From: Schoenoplectus triqueter
Lineage: Eukaryota > Streptophyta > Magnoliopsida > Poales > Cyperaceae
DNA length: 64,000 nt
Direction: 5' to 3'
NCBI GenBank assembly: GCA_964058805.1
Contig: CAXKVV010000022.1
Span: 868,001 to 932,000 of the forward strand
In this document: positions 25,086 to 36,748 of the stretch, one piece after another
Position numbering within the stretch: the stretch's first letter is position 1
How the letters are laid out: the number at the start of each line of letters is the position of its first letter
Position numbers and translations under genes: made by a program
Notes under the pieces: generated by a model
Told to the model about the DNA's origin: nothing
Database searches by the model: none
Seen by the model: the letters and a program-made list of their open reading frames with translations, nothing else

Positions 25086-25145
25086 ATTTAGACAGAGAGA
25101 AGATGAAGAAAAGACAATGTACACGGTTTGACAGAGATGTACCCC

Positions 25146-25152
25146 TTTTATA
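25146..25152 (-). promoter_or_regulatory. TATA box of DUF599 paralog B
   Basis: TATAAAA followed by GGGG on the minus strand, 61 bp upstream of the ATG at 25085. It predicts a 5' UTR of about 30-35 bases. Confidence 0.55.
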
Positions 25153-25373
25153 ACGGCTTTCTGTAGATCGATGCAAGTTGCAACCAGTTTCCTAGTCAAT
25201 CTAATTAATTTTCTGATACGTGTCCAATTTAATAAACTAGAATTTGTATACGCTATGTATACTGTAGATACAAATACAATGTATGGTTGACTAATGAACT
25301 TAATTAAATCATGATCCAATAAGACAACAGCTTTATCAGAGGTCATCAGGTGATTAAATATTAGGCACTGCTA

Positions 25374-25519
25374 CAGAGGCGGAGCTAGTAATTAAAGAGC
25401 ATATTGAGTGCAATTGGTCCCCTCATTTGATGAAATGTGTATAAATATATTTTGAGTTTTTGAAAATTCTTTTAGAATTGACACCATTGCCAATCTTATT
25501 TTTTCTGCTTCCGGCGCTG
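25374..25519. mobile_element. 146-bp hAT-type MITE with near-perfect TSD
   Basis: The ends are CAGAGGCGGAGCTAG and CTGCTTCCGGCGCTG. The flanks CACTGCTA (25366-25373) and CAGTGCTA (25520-25527) differ at one base, an 8-bp hAT-type duplication. It lies in the 5' flank of DUF599 paralog B. Confidence 0.65.
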
Positions 25520-25701
25520 CAGTGCTAACTGCTAAGTGCTAACCGTTGTTTACAACAATTTTATTGCAGATTCGTCATTAACAGCGCTCAATTTGTCATG
25601 TACGTGAAATATGAACATAGTTTACACACCTCATAATATTTTATACAAAGTTTCGGCATATAGGATAGTCCCATTAATGATCGAGTCCAACAAAATACAA
25701 T

Positions 25702-26391
25702 GGAGTCACTAAACTATAACTCTAATTCTTATTTCATCACTAAATTTTTATTGTTTAATCACCGAACTTTGATATTTCTTCAAATTTAATCAAAATTTAA
25801 TCACTATGTTAATTCTTATCCAATCTTAACAAAAAAAATATAATATTATATAAATATATATGTTAATTTATATTAGCCATCTGATTTTATTTGCTTGAAG
25901 AATAAAAAAAATAATTTCGTATTTTATTTAGAGATATTAATGTCATACTATAATTAAAAATTGAAAATTTACGATAGAAATATTTTAATTTGTATGATTT
26001 AATTAGTATACTAATAGCAACTAATATATTTATTTAACTAATTAATTTAAAATTACTCTAAGAACGCATATTCAAAATAATATAATTGCTTCTAAGAAAT
26101 AGCACATATTTGAAAACATTTTTTGTCATTTTTTTATAAGAAAAGAAATAGAAATAATTATTTTGTGCCATGATTTGTCATATTTTCAAATCTTACATAA
26201 AAAATATAAAAATATAAAAATATAAAATTATTTCTTAAAATGAAAGTTGTTTGAAAATAATTTTTAAGTCTCCCGTTAAATTTGGATGGAAAAATTAACA
26301 GAGTGATCAAATTTAAATAAATATTAAAGTTCAGTGATTAATAAATGAAAGTTGGGATGAAATAAAGATTTGGGATATAATTAAGTGACCT
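25702..26391. mobile_element. long-TIR element (~690 bp)
   Basis: The left arm (GGAGTCACTAAACTATAAC...TTATTTCATCACTAAATTTTTATTGTTTAATCACCGAACTTTGATATTT) returns inverted at the right end (AATATTAAAGTTCAGTGATTAATAAATGAAAGTTGGGATGAAATAA...AATTAAGTGACC). The arms are about 130 bp and diverged. Long arms suggest a MULE-type MITE; no target duplication was found. Confidence 0.52.
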
Positions 26392-26443
26392 TCTAAAAAA
26401 AATTAGTCGTGAGAATAAATTATTTTTTTAACACGACTGCAAG

Positions 26444-26876
26444 CAGGGGCGGACCCAGTACTATCCAGGGGGGGGGCACGTGCCCCCCCTGGATTTTGAA
26501 AAATAGTGCTTTTCGGTAATATTTTCGGCACGTGCCCCCCCCCTGGAAATTTTTTTTGCCCCCCCTGAATTGTCTGATTATTTTTATTGAGAAAAAAATA
26601 TTTAATATCGTGCATAATGAAATAATTATGCAAAAATATCAAAATATAAAGTTCCTTAGTCGAACATCAACTTGATTATCTATTACTTTGACCTTTATTT
26701 TATTGTTATTTTAATATATAAAATGTTATTATTTAATAAAAAAATTATTAATTAAGTATATATATTAAATTATTATTATTTTTATTTAGTACCCGATTAG
26801 TTAATGGATTTGAATTCGATAAGCCATTACAATCCGATAATTGCCCCCCCTAATCAAAATCCTAGATCCGCCACTG
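26444..26876 (+). mobile_element. 433-bp hAT-type element with perfect TSD
   Basis: CAGGGGCGGACCCAG opens the element and AGATCCGCCACTG closes it. ACTGCAAG is exact on both sides (26436-26443 and 26877-26884). A subterminal G/C block (GGGGGGGGCACGTGCCCCCCC, with another run of C near 26541) can fold back. Related copies are at 4337-4755 and 57235-57570. No coding capacity; the short minus-strand open frame over it (26403-26642) is not a gene. Confidence 0.87.
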
Positions 26877-27132
26877 ACTGCAAGTGAGATATTATATTCG
26901 ATACGATATGAATGCGGCTATACATCAAATTCCCACATTACCTTCGTTTGAACAGATTCGTGAACTCTCCCTCTCACGCGCCCTTGTAAGAATTGGAACC
27001 CCTCTCGCGTTCGCCCTCTATTTTTTTTACATCTAATGAAATATTGATTTTGAAATTTCAAAGAGAAAGTGAGAAAAGGAACTGAGTAAGAAAAAAGAAG
27101 GAGAAAAGGAGATGATGGTGTTGTTCGTATTG

Positions 27133-27576
27133 GGTGTGTTTGGATGGTGAAAGGATTAACGTAAGAATAACACTGTTTAGGTTAGTAGTTGAGAATAATG
27201 TGAGGTTAGTGATATCTTAAAAAATATGAGAAGAATGCTATTTTTTATTATTTCAGGTTAGTAAAATATTATTTGGATAGAAACTTAAGAACAGGAGAGA
27301 GAATAGTTAAAATAATTAATTATTCTTTAGTATTTTATTTAAAAATAATATTTATTTAATACTACTCCATACTAATATAAAAGAAAAAAATATTTTTTTA
27401 TTATTTTCACTACTCTCATGAACACTAATCCGCTAACTCAACGTTTTCTGTGTGTTAGCAGATTAGTATTGTTCTGCTGCTATTCTCGATTTTATTTTTG
27501 TGTTTGAATGGTTACTAATTCGAGAACAGTACTATTATTCTGGAAACAATGTTATTCTACACCATCCAAACACACC
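27133..27576. mobile_element. 444-bp TIR element, GGTGTGTTTGGATGG family
   Basis: GGTGTGTTTGGATGGTG at the left is mirrored by ACACCATCCAAACACACC at the right. Inside, AATAGTTAAAATAATTAATTATTCT-type words and ACAATGTTATTCT recall the GAATAG-rich interior of 12673-14175 and 59027-59343. No gene. Confidence 0.6.
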
Positions 27577-27736
27577 AATTGTCGAGAGAGATGAAACTAA
27601 TCCATATCTGGTCACACTTAGCTAAATCCAGAGCCGATCGATCAAACCGATTAAAATAGTCGAATACGTTATATGATGCATCCATAACACACCCGACAGT
27701 GCGGCATGCAACTACCTACATCAATACTTATTTGGT

Positions 27737-28153
27737 CAGTTTTTAGTAATAATAAGTTTTAGTAAATTAATATTATTAAAAATAAGAGTGAGAAAAGTAA
27801 AATTTCAAATATACGAATGGCAGCGCGCCACTGGCAGTGGCGCGTTCACTGCGCGTTTGAAACGCGCCACTGCCAGTGGTGTGTTTCATTATTTTTACCA
27901 AACGCGCCACTGCTAGTGGCGCGTTTTCTTATTTTTACGAAACGCGCCACTACCAGTGGCACGTTTGCTTTTTATATATACAAAATGTGCAGTCACTTGC
28001 GCAGGGTTTGGACGAAACGCGCCACTGGCAGTGGCGCGTTTCGTCCGCGCTACTGGCAGTGACGCGCTGCCATTCGTATATTTGAAATTTTATGTTTCTC
28101 ACTCTTATTTTTAATAATATTAATTTAATAAAACTTATTATTACTAAAATCTG
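27737..28153. mobile_element. 417-bp Mutator-like (MULE) non-autonomous element
   Basis: CAGTTTTTAGTAATAATAAG at the left is mirrored by CTTATTATTACTAAAATCTG at the right, giving near-perfect terminal inverted repeats of about 95 bp (to GAATGGCAGCGCG / CGCGCTGCCATTC). The 9-bp sequence TTATTTGGT flanks it exactly on both sides (27728-27736 and 28154-28162), the duplication length typical of Mutator-like transposons. The interior holds six GC-rich palindromic units and no gene. The open frames at 27817-28085 are read through these units and are not real. Confidence 0.88.
27824..28066. repeat. six CGCGCCACTG-N-CAGTGGCGCG palindromes inside the MULE
   Basis: Units at 27824-27844, 27863-27883, 27903-27923, 27943-27963, 28018-28038 and 28046-28066, each 21 bp with 10-bp arms around one central base. 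Three are perfect or nearly so; the others have one to a few substitutions. The fifth extends to 17-bp arms (28011-28045). They are rich in CGCG in an AT-rich genome, so they stand out in composition as well as in symmetry. Confidence 0.93.
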
Positions 28154-28842
28154 TTATTTGGTTGGGTATACGAAGAACAAGTAACATAATCGTCAACCAA
28201 AAAAAATAGAAATCATGAATTCACATTGAAAATATATTATAGATATCAAGACAAAATGAATATACAAGAATTTGGAAAAAAAAATAAAAGATATTTGATT
28301 CCATGTTCTAACTAAATGAATAAAAATATAAAATATCATTGATAATGACCCCCATTAATTACCTTGGTGGTGCTTTATTTTTTTTTCTACAAGTCAAAGA
28401 TGCTAGTAGGTCCCATTACGTCAGTGCTGATCTCCGTCCTTAAAGTCTTAAACTGCGCAATAAAGTATTGAACTTTTCTCTGGTTAAGTTTACATGCGCT
28501 TCTGTATAGTTTCAAACTGTCAATTCAAGAAGAAGGTAGAACTAGAGTCGCTACATTTAAAACTATAGGAGGATGAGAGCAGAAAAATTAAACTGATCCT
28601 AGAAGAGGGTGCTGGTACTACGTAAATACGGAATCTGCGGATTTTATTTTTTTACGCGTGACGAGAAGAAGAAGACGGGCTTGACTTTGTCTCTTCCACG
28701 ATTACGATCCATAGTGCTCTGAACTTTGTATTAAAAAATTACTAGGTCAGATGCGGTGCTCCCCTCGATTTTCTTGTCACATGATGTAAACATGTAATAT
28801 ATATTATAATTATATATAGAGTGAGAGTAAAGAAAACGAAAG

Positions 28843-29135
28843 TTAAAATTTATGATTTTCTGTGAATTTAATTTGAAAATATATTAAATTATTTATAAAT
28901 TTTGATTTATTATGTTCATTAAAAATTTTATATGGAAACTTTATGAGGTGCAAAAGTGTGGAGTATTTTGAGTTTTTATGTTTTGAAAATTCAGATATAA
29001 AAATAATAATAAAATATTTAATATTTGTATATTATTTTTAAAAATTAAAACACCGACTTAGAAAAATTAAAATATTATATATTTTTACATCACACAAGAT
29101 TTTTATATAAAAAATTTAACGAGCATGATAAAAAA
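28843..29135. repeat. decayed copy of the 14303/42132 foldback MITE
   Basis: AAATATATTAAATTATTTATAAATTTTGATTTATTATGTTCATTAAAAATTTTATATGGAAA and the inverted CACAAGATTTTTATATAAAAAATTTAACGAGCATGATAAA keep the same order of words as the better copies. Heavily diverged. Confidence 0.42.
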
Positions 29136-30719
29136 AACTCACGCTATGCATAGCACGGGTTTTATATATATAGTTCGTTATGGTTCTATACATAGCACGG
29201 GTTGACTCTATGCTATAGATCGTTTTTTTTGTTTTCAGAGTTTAAATGGTTGAACCAAACTGCTCAAAATGATTTATGTATGAATATCTAGTTGAGAATC
29301 AAATTTTATATATTTTTAAATTTTTTATAATTTTCACTCTTTTTGAATGACTCTTAATAATTAAATCAAATGATATTTTTAATTATCTAAAAAAAGTAAA
29401 AAAATTAATCTATAACTAAATATTAATACAGAAAATATTTTGAGCGGATCGCAATTAGATTTAAAAAATAAACAATCGATCCATAGCATAAAAATAATCC
29501 ATGCTATATGTAGCACCATATATATTCCAACTCTCTCTCTATACAGTTTAGTCGTATTGCTCCGCATAAAATATATTGCAAACTAAGCATTGTTTTTTTT
29601 TAAGGAGTGATTTTTTCATTAAAGAAACAATAGTACAAGAGTAAATGATATAATACACTAGTATTTTAGGGAGCTAAAATTACTTTAGCAATCAGATTTT
29701 CAAACATAACCAAATTATTTTTTGATTGACATAAAACTATAATTATTTTGAAAATTAAATATATATTTAGGATTTTCAAGAGATTTTTTAAAAATATTTT
29801 TCAAGGTAGGGTATATTATAGTATTTTTTTAATTCAAGCATATTTTTTAAAATTCTTTTAAACAGCACGTATATTTTTTAAACAGTTTTTGGCTTAGAGG
29901 TCAATTGCCCTGCCAAAGAGTGACACTATAAGCAAATGTATCTAAAAGTATTGGTTGCTGACCATAACCCGATCAATAAGGAGATAGGTACTACATACAA
30001 AATTGCATCAGAACGCAAAACAATGACCAAAATTAAGATTTTTTTAGAACTCAATGTCTCTGAAGCTTTTCAATTACTCCTTTTTTTTTTTACCAAGCTT
30101 ACGGTCTCTTTTCGCAACGAGCTTATCATCAGCACGAACTGAAAGATAAGCAGATACAAAATATCTAGCTAGGAAATAATATCATACTAAACAACTAGTA
30201 AAGGAGCCAGTACTAATTTGGAGTTGAACAATTAAAAGCATTAATGTTAATCAATATTTTTGTCATACAAGTGGTTCTGAATAAAGAATGAGAAATAAAA
30301 AATCGCGTGTTCTTTTACTTATTCCAACTCTCATCATAATGGACTTCCAATGGATTCTCTGGAATCCGTGAAAGAAGGTTATGCAAGCACGACAAAAAGT
30401 CATCTGTGTAGTGAATACTATATTCTTTTTACGTGTGATTTTCTAATTCTTCGTCTGGAGACGAGTAAAATCCAATAGCATGTTTACCTACTTTGTTGTA
30501 AAAGAAAAAAACAAGAAAGAAAGAAAGAAAGCATATATCCGGATTCGGGATTTCTATGGCAACATCAATTAAGACGAACATAAATCACTTGAAGTTAGCA
30601 ACTTCAACATCTAGACATGCTACTTCCAATTCCAGAAACAAATTAATGGGCATATCCTATTCATTGTGTATCCCCATTCTTTATTAAGTATGTATGTGTT
30701 CTGATCTGATAACAGTTTA
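29136..30719. other. gene-free AT-rich interval
   Basis: GCTATGCATAGCACGGGTT and related words recur near 29150-29200 and 29500, a small unexplained repeat. A short GAAA repeat is at about 30510. No supported gene. Confidence 0.45.
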
Positions 30720-31115
30720 AATTTTTTGTTAAATTTTTAGAGCTAATATCACTCATCGAATTAAGTTATTCATCAAATAATATTACTATCTCTACGACAA
30801 TTTGTGTTGAAGTTAGAATTTTTTTCTCAATTTTGTTTGTTACACGAAATGTTACATAATTTATGAGTACAATTATTTTTGTTTTCTTTTTTTCTTAAAT
30901 TGCCATCAATTATGAATTTTAACTTTTCTTAAATGTTGAATATTAGCTTTTCTCTCAATTTATATTTATTTTGCATTAATTATGTATTCATGATTGAAAT
31001 TTACATTAATTACTAAATCATTTTTATTTTTATTTCCTTATTTTTCATCTGAAAATATGAATTTTTATATTTCTGAAAGATATTACCGTAGAAATGTACG
31101 GATAAAATATTAGTC
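30720..31115 (+). repeat. dispersed repeat, possibly the 3' part of a Helitron, copy 1
   Basis: This copies 58005-58375 in the same orientation over about 375 bp, with long identical words such as ATCACTCATCGAATT, TTACACGAAATGTTACATAATTTA and TGCATTAATTATGTATTCATGATTGAAATTTA. Just after the shared part, ACCGTAGAAATGTACGGATAAAATATTAG resembles plant Helitron 3' ends and can form a CCGTA...TACGG stem, but the terminal CTAG-T is displaced. Confidence 0.48.
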
Positions 31116-31787
31116 TTCTAGTACAAACCCATAGTCATGACTCATGGCCTACTCTTTTCACACTAATCTAACAAAGGATACAATGGTTTTCTGGCGTCTT
31201 TCTAAATTGTAAAGGAAGCTGAGAGGAATAATTTGTAGTGCATACTTTGGCATATTGGTTTAAGATACCTCCAAATTTCTAAGCCAGCACTGCTCTATTC
31301 CAATTTTACCTTGGCCTGCATGTCTAATGAAGTAGAATTAATAATTATTTATCAAGAACAAAATCATTCATATAGGAGTAATAAACTAGTGCTTGGAATG
31401 CCAAACTTTTTCTTATTCCGGCTTATTTTTCGACGGATATTTTTTAAACTTCTTCTGTGACATGCATGTTATGATTACATTTTTGGTGCATTAATTAAAA
31501 CATAAAACGAAAATTTTGGCCTATTGATTTGGTAACATGTCAAGATAATTCATACGGATCAAAATTCATAAATTTTTGAAGTCCATTTAATTCATAATTT
31601 ACAAGTAAAAAAAAAAGAATCAACCATCCACGGAGATTATATTTTGAGAGTTAATTTTTAACCCTCGTGATCTTGTGTTATATGAACTATAGTCAAAATT
31701 TTCATTTCTAAATCACAATATTGAATTATTATTATTAAGGCGAATGATGTAGCTAATACAAAAGTACAAAAGCAAGAAGCTCATTAA
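31116..31787. other. gene-free interval
   Basis: Nothing coding or clearly bounded. Confidence 0.45.
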
Positions 31788-31895
31788 GGGCCTTTTCGGA
31801 CTTTTTCCAGACTTGTTACTGTTCACATGAGAAATAAAAAATTATGTTCAAAACCCATCCTTATTCCCACTCGTGGGCTCACTCCGAACAGGCCC
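31788..31895. mobile_element. 108-bp Tourist/Harbinger-like MITE
   Basis: GGGCCTTTTCGGA at the left faces TCCGAACAGGCCC at the right, and TAA flanks both sides (31785-31787 and 31896-31898). TIRs starting with G and a TAA duplication are the mark of Tourist-type MITEs. It sits about 200-230 bp upstream of the methyltransferase start codon. Confidence 0.75.
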
Positions 31896-32099
31896 TAATA
31901 GTCTGATACCCGTCTGGATGATAACCAAATACACAGAACTCACCATAGACACAATGACGTGGCTTCAAACAAAGGCCGAAAAATTTAGTCTGTAATCATT
32001 TTAGTAGTAAAGAAGGCCCAAGTGAATGCACGCGACTCATCTGTTTGTTTGCGCGTTCTTTCCTCTCACCTTCAGCTTCACCCGAACTCCTCGCTCCAA

Positions 32100-34449
32100 A
32101 TGCTCGCACGGTTCAGCGCCATGGCCACTCCACTCTCCGTCGCACTCCCTCCACCGCTCCGACCTCAAATCCCCTCCAGTAATATCTCCATTTCGGTCCA
32201 TCGACTCGTTCCCTGTCGTTGCGGGCGCCACTTTGGCAGCATCTCCACTGACACGGGGGCCCCAGTAGTGGTGTCGGATGACAGAAAGTACGGGAGTAAG
32301 CAGGTGATAAGCCTCACTCCTCAGTTGTATGAGTATGTCTTGTCCAACGTCCGTGAGCCTCAGGTGAGATTCCTTGATTCCATTTCTCTTAAATTTTATA
32401 ATGTGGATTTTGGTTTTTGTGCGTATATTTATGCATTGGTCAAGTCTTTTTATGTTTTTCCCCCTCTTTTTTTGTATTTAATAGATCCTACGTGAGCTTA
32501 GGGAAGAGACATCAACCATGCATGGGAGCCAAATGCAAGTATGAATTTTGCTTGTACTCTTTTCTTTCCTTTTTTTTTTGTTTTTGCTGTTTTGTTATAC
32601 TGAAATTGATTATTTTTTTAAAATAATCATACTTTAACTAGCACGGTATAATAATTTACTTCAGTTTGAGGTAACAAAGCAAATAAAAAGAATTACCAAT
32701 TTACCATTAACTTGTTTACTTGTCTGTTAGGTGTCACCTGATCAGGCACAACTGCTAGCAATGCTGGTGCAGATTATGGGAGCCAAAAATTGCATTGAAG
32801 TTGGCATTTACACTGTATGATTTTGTTACGATATTGCTTAATCCTGATACTTCTGCTACTTTGATAAGCACAAACTAGTACCCATCCTGCTTAGCTATGT
32901 GTTTATAATTTATGTTCTTGTTCGGAACTTAAAGTGTATGAGAATGAGGGAAAAAGAGATTTCAATTTAGATCTGGCAGAAACAACACAAGTTACACAAT
33001 ACACATGGGCAGAGTATTTTACCCCCAATATCATCTTCAGATCCCAGCATGTGCCAGTAATTGCCTCTTCATGTGGTATACAGACAGCAGTCTTAATAAA
33101 GGATCTTACTATGCCAGTTCAGACCCAACTTATTGGATGCACGAACACAAACTATCATTGAAAGGTAGTTTGTAGTTTGTACTTATAATCAAATGTACAA
33201 ATATAATGTAATCCTATAATTTTCACTCATTATCATTTTGTGCTCATAACTTACAGGGCTAATACCTGTGACCCCACTTATATGAGAATTCACCCCAACA
33301 CATTATAGCTACCAATATTTGGTGACATATGAACCATTTTCCTACTATTTTAGGGTTACTCCTCGTTAGCCATTGCATTAGCTCTGCCGGACTCAGGCCG
33401 GTTAGTTGCTTGTGAAAGAGATGCAAGATATCTTGAAATTGCAAAGAAATTTTATAAACGAGCGGGCGTCTTGCACAAGGTTGGATGAAGTATTTATGAG
33501 ATTTTTAATCTTTTTTGTTTGGTTAAAATATTCAGTATTATATAAATTTTCTATTCAAATAAATTATGTTATGCACAATTCTGTTTAATTGGCTTTTCTT
33601 CTCTCTTTTTCTTTGAATGTTTTAGAGATTTAGGTCTGGTTCATTATAATGTGATTTATGTATGCAAATTTATTTAATTGCTCTTTTTTATTATCTTTAG
33701 GTTGATGTTAGGCAAGCCTTAGCAGTTGATGCACTAAGTTCCTTAATCCTTTCTGGTGAAGCCAACAGGTCACTTATGCCTCATATCTTGATTGATTTGC
33801 TGTTTAAACTCGAAATCTCTTATTCTGAATTGTTCAATAACAACATACTTATCCTGTTGCTTTGCAGTTATGATTTTGCATTTGTTGATGCTGACAAGAG
33901 ATTGTACAACGAATATTTCGAACTTCTTTTCCAGTTAGTAAGTCCCATGTGAATTATCATATGATGGTCAATGTGCTTTCTAGAAGCTGGCATTTATCAT
34001 TCATTATTATTATTGTGCTTGGCCATGCCTTTACCGATCAAACTCATGTCAATATAATTTACACAGGTGAGAACCGGTGGTTTAATAATCATGGATAATG
34101 TTCTCTGGCATGGAAAAGTTGCTGATCCTAGTGTAAGTATTGATGCTGCTGTCTGGTACTTGAATATATCAATTTCTGCACTAATAGTTGATTGTCTTGT
34201 GAATCTTCAGGTCAATGACCCAAAAACTGTCAGTATAAGAAACTTCAACAGGAAACTTCTAGAAGATAAACGTATCAGCATCAGTATGGTAGGCTAATCA
34301 CTCTTTCTTCTCTCTTGCTGTCCTTCACACACACATATTGGAGCCCACATAATACAGCCAAAACATTGACCATGGTAAATTTACAGGTTCCAATAGGTGA
34401 TGGAATGACCATATGTCGGAAAATTGCGGATATTTCAGCTCAACAATGA
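32100..34449 (+). CDS. CCoAOMT-type SAM-dependent O-methyltransferase, probably plastid-targeted
   Basis: Nine exons: 32100-32363, 32485-32538, 32731-32814, 33354-33479, 33701-33768, 33868-33937, 34067-34132, 34211-34288 and 34387-34449. All introns are GT-AG and the product is 290 residues. Methyltransferase family 3 (caffeoyl-CoA O-methyltransferase type): SAM site [18 protein letters not shown] from residue 129, with the intron before [11 protein letters not shown] with metal-ligand Asp near 206-208; [11 protein letters not shown] with Asp232-Asn233. About 65 N-terminal residues are Ser/Pro/Arg-rich with almost no acids, as in a chloroplast transit peptide. It resembles the plastid-type OMTs related to Arabidopsis At3g62000 rather than lignin CCoAOMT, so the substrate is unknown. 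The ATG at 32121 has the better context (GCCATGG) and would give 283 residues. AATAAA at 34579 is a likely polyadenylation signal. Confidence 0.88.
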
Positions 34450-35682
34450 GGTTGTTTTGTGACATATTTTCACTCCGATTCTGCTAACACTCTGGCCAAA
34501 AAGTCGTTTTCAGCTCAAATGGATTCAAGGGGGTATTTTAAAAGTCGTTTACCTTGTCAATGTTCGGTGCCAGTTTTGAATAAAACATGTGCTTCAACCT
34601 CCACCTGCTTCTGAAAGCATTATTATGATTTATTTGTGTGACTGTCTCAGTTCACATCTCCCAAGAAGATTTAACCCTCAATCCAAAGTTGTCGTGACCA
34701 ATTTTGGAGTTTGTCCACTAATGGTTTGCAGGGACAGCAACAATAGTTACAATCAAGTGCTACGATGTTAAACAGGTCTGATCCTTTTTATCATTCAAAT
34801 AGTATTTATTATTCTTCTAATTACTCTATTTTTAAGACATTGATTCTCTAGCATGAATTTTCAAAAATGTGTGGTACCTTTCTGTATAATTCCAGTATGC
34901 TTGGAATGGATTTAGTCCTGTCAGATAATGCTTGGAAGTACATAATGTTAGTAGCTACCAGATGGGGGTAGTCTTCAAGACTTAAGCATGTACCTTTAGC
35001 AAAATTAATAAAGAGAAGTTACCAAAAAAACAAAAAATAATGACTATGGATATGATTTTTTTTCTCTTTCTTCAATTATTTATTCTTTCTTTTGCTCATC
35101 TTTAAGAACATTGGTATTTCCTTCTAGGCCATCTCTTTTATAAGTTCAATGTTTTAGTCGACTGCACAAAGCTTTACACTTCTAACTCTATTGTCAACTG
35201 GGTTATCAATTTCTCACAAGTTGCAAAAAATAAAGACGCTAAAACATATCCTGGAGTGGCAATGTAGCTACTTGAATTCTTAATTGTCCTATGGATGCCC
35301 AGCAGAGATCAACTATATCATGTACTTTGGTCTATTTTGGAATATGCCACCAATGCAAAAATAAAGACGCTTTGATATTTTTCCAGTACAAAATAAAAAT
35401 GACAGTGCAAGTACTATAATCTCTCGCTATATTCAAAAAATCTCCTCTTACAGTTTAACATCCAAATTAATAAATAAAATGTCACCACACAGTAGGAAAA
35501 GAAGCCCTATATCTTTTTACAGGCTCTAAGAATATGCCACCAGAACAACTAAAAGCCAATATAAAACTATTACCAATATACTCTTCAGCCGACTTCACCA
35601 TAACAGCCGGCCAACCCTCCAACCATGCTCCTATTGCTCAAAAAGCCATATGTACTATTTATGATTCAACATGCACCATATC
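34450..35682. other. 3' UTR of the methyltransferase and gene-free spacer
   Basis: About the first 150 bases are probably 3' UTR, with AATAAA at 34579-34584. No further exon or gene seen up to the HIPP stop codon. Confidence 0.5.
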
Positions 35683-36748
35683 TTAGCAAATTACACAGCC
35701 ATTAGGGTTCTCTTCCATGCTTTGCACGTAGTAGTGTGTGGTCATGTATGGGTTGTATGCCTTGTAAGCCTCGATCATCTCAGTGATTTGCTTATTAGCA
35801 TCCTTTTTGTCACCGTCTTTTTTAGAATCATCCTTCTTGTCTTCCTTCTTATCACCATCTTTCTTGCCCTCATCTTTCTTTTTCTCCGGCTCTTTTGCAG
35901 GTCCCACTGAGAGTATCTCAGTGTGCCAATTTTTTCTTAGTTTTGAAACTACATCAATTGGATCGACAGAGCCAACCACTGTGAGTTTCTTGTCTTTCAT
36001 GTCCATTGAGATCGAATCAATTCCTGTTGGAATTGGAAGCCAAAAAGTCACCAGTCAAATTGCAACAATAATTCTTCAGTTAATTACCAGAGAAACAGAA
36101 AGTATAACAAGAACAAAGCCTTAATCAATTGTCCATCTAAGGGTGGAGTTCTAATTAGAACAATCAACAAATTAATTTATTCAAATGAAGCTTAATTAGA
36201 TCAGGGACCTACTTTTAGCTTTTTGACCGGTACACTTGAGTGATATGTTACCAGATCAATCGGGAATCTCTTTACTACAGAGATAGTGATTGTTGTAACT
36301 TAATTTCTTAAACAATAACATATATTTGCAAAAAAAAATTATTAGCAATTATTTTGTTTGTAGTCTTTATTTCCTTTGATAAGCTATAAAAAAGAGTCTG
36401 GCAAAGGTAATTCAAACCTTGAAGACTGGAAACAGCTTTCATTGCCTTCTTCTTTTCCTTGTCGTCATGTAAATCCAATTTCAGCACAACCTTCTGCTCC
36501 AAAAGACAAAAACAGTGGATCATTAGAAAGTTGTAAGTTTTCAAACAAGTTCGTAATCATGAACTTAACATAAGAATTATCACTCAATTGAGGGGTTTTA
36601 GTGGAATCGGAGCACAAGTCATATCAAAATCAAAAGTCTAGATTTGAGACCCCAGCAGTTGTGATGTCTATCCCAATAAACCTCCCAATTGAAAAAAATT
36701 GGTCTACCATACAATCAGCAAGATAAGTCATACCTTCATGTCCGACAT
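35683..36748 (-). CDS. heavy-metal-associated isoprenylated plant protein (HIPP), degenerate HMA domain
   Basis: Three exons: 36748-36734 (MSDMK only), 36493-36418 and 36023-35683; GT-AG introns; 143 residues. Residues 6-70 form an HMA fold: [20 protein letters not shown], then [20 protein letters not shown], then [17 protein letters not shown] Lys/Asp-rich low-complexity linker follows (about 78-110), and the protein ends [16 protein letters not shown], a CaaX box with Cys140 for isoprenylation, so membrane or nuclear anchoring is likely. The usual metal-binding CxxC of the first HMA loop is replaced (LDLHDD). This is typical of the HIPP39-like subgroup, which probably does not bind metal through cysteines. 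The 5-codon first exon is inferred from the splice signals and the family start (M..KKVVLKL). Confidence 0.87.

Noticed and set aside
27824..28066. Spaced repeats at first glance like a CRISPR array
   Set aside because: The units are palindromes with irregular spacing inside a plant MULE with inverted termini and a 9-bp duplication; no cas genes, and the genome is eukaryotic.
27817..28085. Overlapping open frames rich in Arg, Trp and His
   Set aside because: They are read through the CGCGCCACTG palindromes of a MULE and repeat with the units.
32022..32099. N-terminal extension MNARDSSVCLRVL of the methyltransferase
   Set aside because: It would start from GTG, which is not a plausible plant start; the first in-frame ATG is at 32100.
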